Source of the DNA: an uncultured Lachnospiraceae bacterium
Lineage (GTDB): Bacteria; Bacillota; Clostridia; Lachnospirales; Lachnospiraceae
Direction of reading: 5' to 3'
NCBI GenBank assembly: GCA_946566415.1
Contig: CAMNWW010000007.1
Coordinates: forward strand, 1 to 22,429
DNA length: 22,429 bases
In this document: one piece after another, positions 21,747-22,429 of the stretch
How positions within the stretch are numbered: the first letter of the stretch is position 1
How the letters are laid out: each line of letters opens with the position of its first letter
Program-made: the position numbers and the translations under genes
The notes under the pieces: generated by a model
The model's input: only the letters and a program-made list of their open reading frames with translations
Databases searched by the model: none
What the model was told of the DNA's origin: nothing

Positions 21747-22429
21747 AAGATTGCGTCTCCCATTATTTTTTCTTCCGGAACTCCCATTCTCAAAAGTTCC
21801 TCTTTGATCTCCCCATAGTATTTTGATGAAGAAATCAAGATTAAATCATATTCGGCTTTTTTTATCTGTTCCTTTGCACATACCTCAAAATTTTTTCCCA
21901 CACACATTATGCTTCCTGTCTGTTTATCAGCCACCCCGCATAATGACCATTTCTCTTCTCCTCTTTCCTTCAGTTTTATATATCTTTCCAAGGCATGTTT
22001 TCCATCGACACCTAAGCCATACAAAATGAATTTTCTCTTTTCCCTCCGCATTTCTCTTGCTTTTTCTATATTTTTATCTGCAATATTCCGTACCGTATCC
22101 TTCAATTCCCTCTTATTTATTCTTATTTCACTTGTCATATTCTCAAGTAGATTTCCATGTCGGTAGTATGTTTCTACAGATATCTCGTATATTTTTCTCA
22201 TACTATCTGTATAGCACCCAAAAAGTCCAAGGCACATTAGCCAACGCTTATTTACTTCTTCTATTACATAATGATTCCTGCCACACTTTTCAATCAGCTC
22301 AAAAAGTAAAGATATCTGCTCTGCTATGGCACTCGCTCCTTTTTGCTGAAACCACTCTCGTAACTCCTCGCGGCGATAGTTCTTTATAAATGTCTCATCT
22401 GGATAATAACTACTGTCTATTCTGAACAT
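21737..22429 (-). CDS. Glycan-cluster protein with C-terminal Rossmann module, truncated at the window edge
   Basis: 230 residues are visible. The first codon read is an ATG exactly at the window boundary, so the real protein may start further right. Residues 1 to about 125 are largely helical and unassigned. Residues about 132-230 form a small Rossmann-like module (FILYGLGVDGKHAL, CGVADKQTG, LILISSSKYYGEI, GVPEEKIMGD) similar in layout to modules in three neighbouring proteins. The missing N-terminal part may hold a catalytic domain. No function can be given. Confidence 0.65.
   Translation of the reverse strand: MFRIDSSYYPDETFIKNYRREELREWFQQKGASAIAEQISLLFELIEKCGRNHYVIEEVNKRWLMCLGLFGCYTDSMRKIYEISVETYYRHGNLLENMTSEIRINKRELKDTVRNIADKNIEKAREMRREKRKFILYGLGVDGKHALERYIKLKERGEEKWSLCGVADKQTGSIMCVGKNFEVCAKEQIKKAEYDLILISSSKYYGEIKEELLRMGVPEEKIMGDAILWY

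Overview
The window looks like a chromosomal segment of a low-to-moderate GC anaerobic Firmicute, most likely a gut Lachnospiraceae/Clostridia member. The basis is protein style: a selenium locus of clostridial type with a selenocysteine-containing SelD, YedF and a LysR regulator; Gram-positive Shine-Dalgarno sites; and an Rpn-like gene of a kind common in that family. Every gene I can support is on the minus strand, so the biological order runs from high to low coordinates.

Positions 22429 to 10646 hold a tightly packed, apparently polycistronic surface-glycan cluster that enters from beyond the right edge. It contains two nucleotide-activated sugar branches. The heptose branch (GHMP heptose-7-phosphate kinase, NAD-dependent epimerase/dehydratase, and a fused nucleotidyltransferase-HAD phosphatase-SIS isomerase) fits GDP-D-glycero-D-manno-heptose supply. 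The pentitol branch (ribulose-phosphate epimerase-like, IspD/TarI-like cytidylyltransferase, zinc polyol-phosphate dehydrogenase) fits CDP-ribitol or CDP-arabinitol supply. A CDP-glycerol-transferase-like protein, a DxD glycosyltransferase, a large HAD protein and a partial protein at the edge would assemble or decorate the polymer. Four of these proteins carry a similar small Rossmann-like module at differing ends. The fused heptose enzyme is interrupted by a TAA that two compensating single-base indels explain well.

Positions 10645 to 7482 form an accessory stretch: an inverted-repeat hairpin, an Rpn/PD-(D/E)XK-like gene, a GNAT acetyltransferase, a structured intergenic repeat, and an unusual fusion of a GNAT acetyltransferase with a cytidine/blasticidin-S-type deaminase.

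Positions 7481 to 194 hold a membrane-anchored metallophosphoesterase and then a selenium operon in the order yedF, selD, selA, selB, lysR, closed by a strong terminator. SelD makes selenophosphate, SelA makes Sec-tRNA, SelB delivers it to UGA codons, and YedF and the LysR protein are selenium-metabolism accessories. SelD itself contains an in-frame UGA at codon 16, so its true start is upstream of the first uninterrupted frame. No selC (tRNA-Sec) was seen. A 38-base sequence at the very left edge recurs, inverted, at 8496-8533 and so brackets the selenium block.
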